IMG/VR virus record: IMGVR_UViG_3300033149_003895
Location: 1-21,786 of that record
Origin: a virus
Length of the DNA stretch: 21,786 bases
Strand: one strand, 5' to 3'
The position numbers were made by a program, and so were the translations under genes. The stretch's first letter is position 1, and every line of letters starts with the position of its first letter. This document shows, piece by piece, positions 21,682 through 21,786 of this stretch. The notes beneath the pieces are model-generated. The model was not told the origin of the DNA and made no database searches. It was given only the letters and a program-made list of their open reading frames with translations.

Positions 21682-21786
21682 GATTCCCCTCTGTCCCGTC
21701 AACGAGCGCTTTTAAGCCCTGGTCATCTTGCGTCTCTCGGACTGCGTCTGCCTTCAAATCCACGCCGTTGGCGCTGTCGTTGCCGC
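21662..21786 (-). CDS. C-terminal end of an upstream gene (terminase large subunit by position only)
   Basis: A frame enters from the right edge and ends in TAG at 21664-21662. The 40 visible residues are acidic and protein-like, including NDSANGVDLKADAVRETQDD and ending LVDGTEGNHAAWSL. The gene before a portal in this type of module is normally the large terminase, the packaging ATPase/nuclease, but none of its motifs fall in the visible piece. The function is therefore inferred from gene order only. Confidence 0.5.
   Translation of the reverse strand, partial: GNDSANGVDLKADAVRETQDDQGLKALVDGTEGNHAAWSL

Noticed and set aside
1-21786. Global recoding of TAG to an amino acid
   Set aside because: Reading through most TAG stops (for example after the capsid, fusion and tail tube genes) gives short, hairpin-derived tails without protein character, so TAG works as stop in most genes here.
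1-21786. Gene transfer agent instead of a phage
   Set aside because: The compact head-tail order and possibly short tape measure are reminiscent, but the XkdF/PBSX-type head genes, the large adhesin fusion and the lysis-like genes give no specific support for this.
1-21786. tRNA genes, insertion sequences with transposase, restriction or anti-phage systems
   Set aside because: No cloverleaf-like sequence, transposase or defence-type protein motif was recognised on either strand.

Overview
The window is the late structural module of a tailed double-stranded DNA phage or prophage from a GC-rich bacterium. Every credible gene lies on the minus strand, so transcription runs from high to low coordinates. 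The coding strand is purine-rich and the plus strand pyrimidine-rich. Start sites mostly carry GGAG/GAGG-type ribosome-binding sites. No integrase, regulator, tRNA, CRISPR array or host gene is visible, so the host cannot be named.

In transcription order: (1) 21786-20041 holds the end of a gene that probably precedes the head module (terminase by position only), a doubtful Arg-rich ORF and a PBSX-type portal protein. (2) 20040-19398 is a 640-base stretch with no convincing gene but with hairpins. (3) 19397-17657 encodes an XkdF-like prohead protease with a coiled-coil tail, then an HK97-fold major capsid protein that must start at TTG. (4) 17480-13734 is a single 1248-codon gene in which a LamG / Asp-box / Fn3-like adhesin runs in frame into a gp6-like head-tail connector. 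(5) 13628-11225 encodes head closure, tail terminator and tail tube proteins. (6) 11084-10234 encodes tail assembly chaperones G and GT, joined by a textbook -1 slippery heptamer A AAA AAC. (7) 10229-9258 is an Arg-rich ORF where a tape measure should lie. (8) 9233-2087 encodes tail-tip proteins: a 786-aa protein ending in a zinc ribbon, two adjacent Asp-box proteins separated by one in-frame amber codon, a 762-aa baseplate-hub-like protein, a small protein and an appendage protein. (9) 2059-1 is a probable lysis/late accessory cluster: a membrane-anchored coiled coil, a holin-like protein and four unrecognised small proteins, the last cut by the window edge.

The absence of a sheath gene and the order terminator, tube, G/GT indicate a siphovirus-like non-contractile tail. 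The most unusual features are the adhesin-connector fusion, which would place about a dozen adhesins around the neck; two copies of a small 18-bp-inverted-repeat element, each starting exactly at the stop codon of a tail gene; GC-rich hairpins in every larger space between the head and tail genes; a related-looking beta insertion in two neck proteins; and heavy use of TAG stops, three of them as TAG-ATG junctions that keep the same frame.
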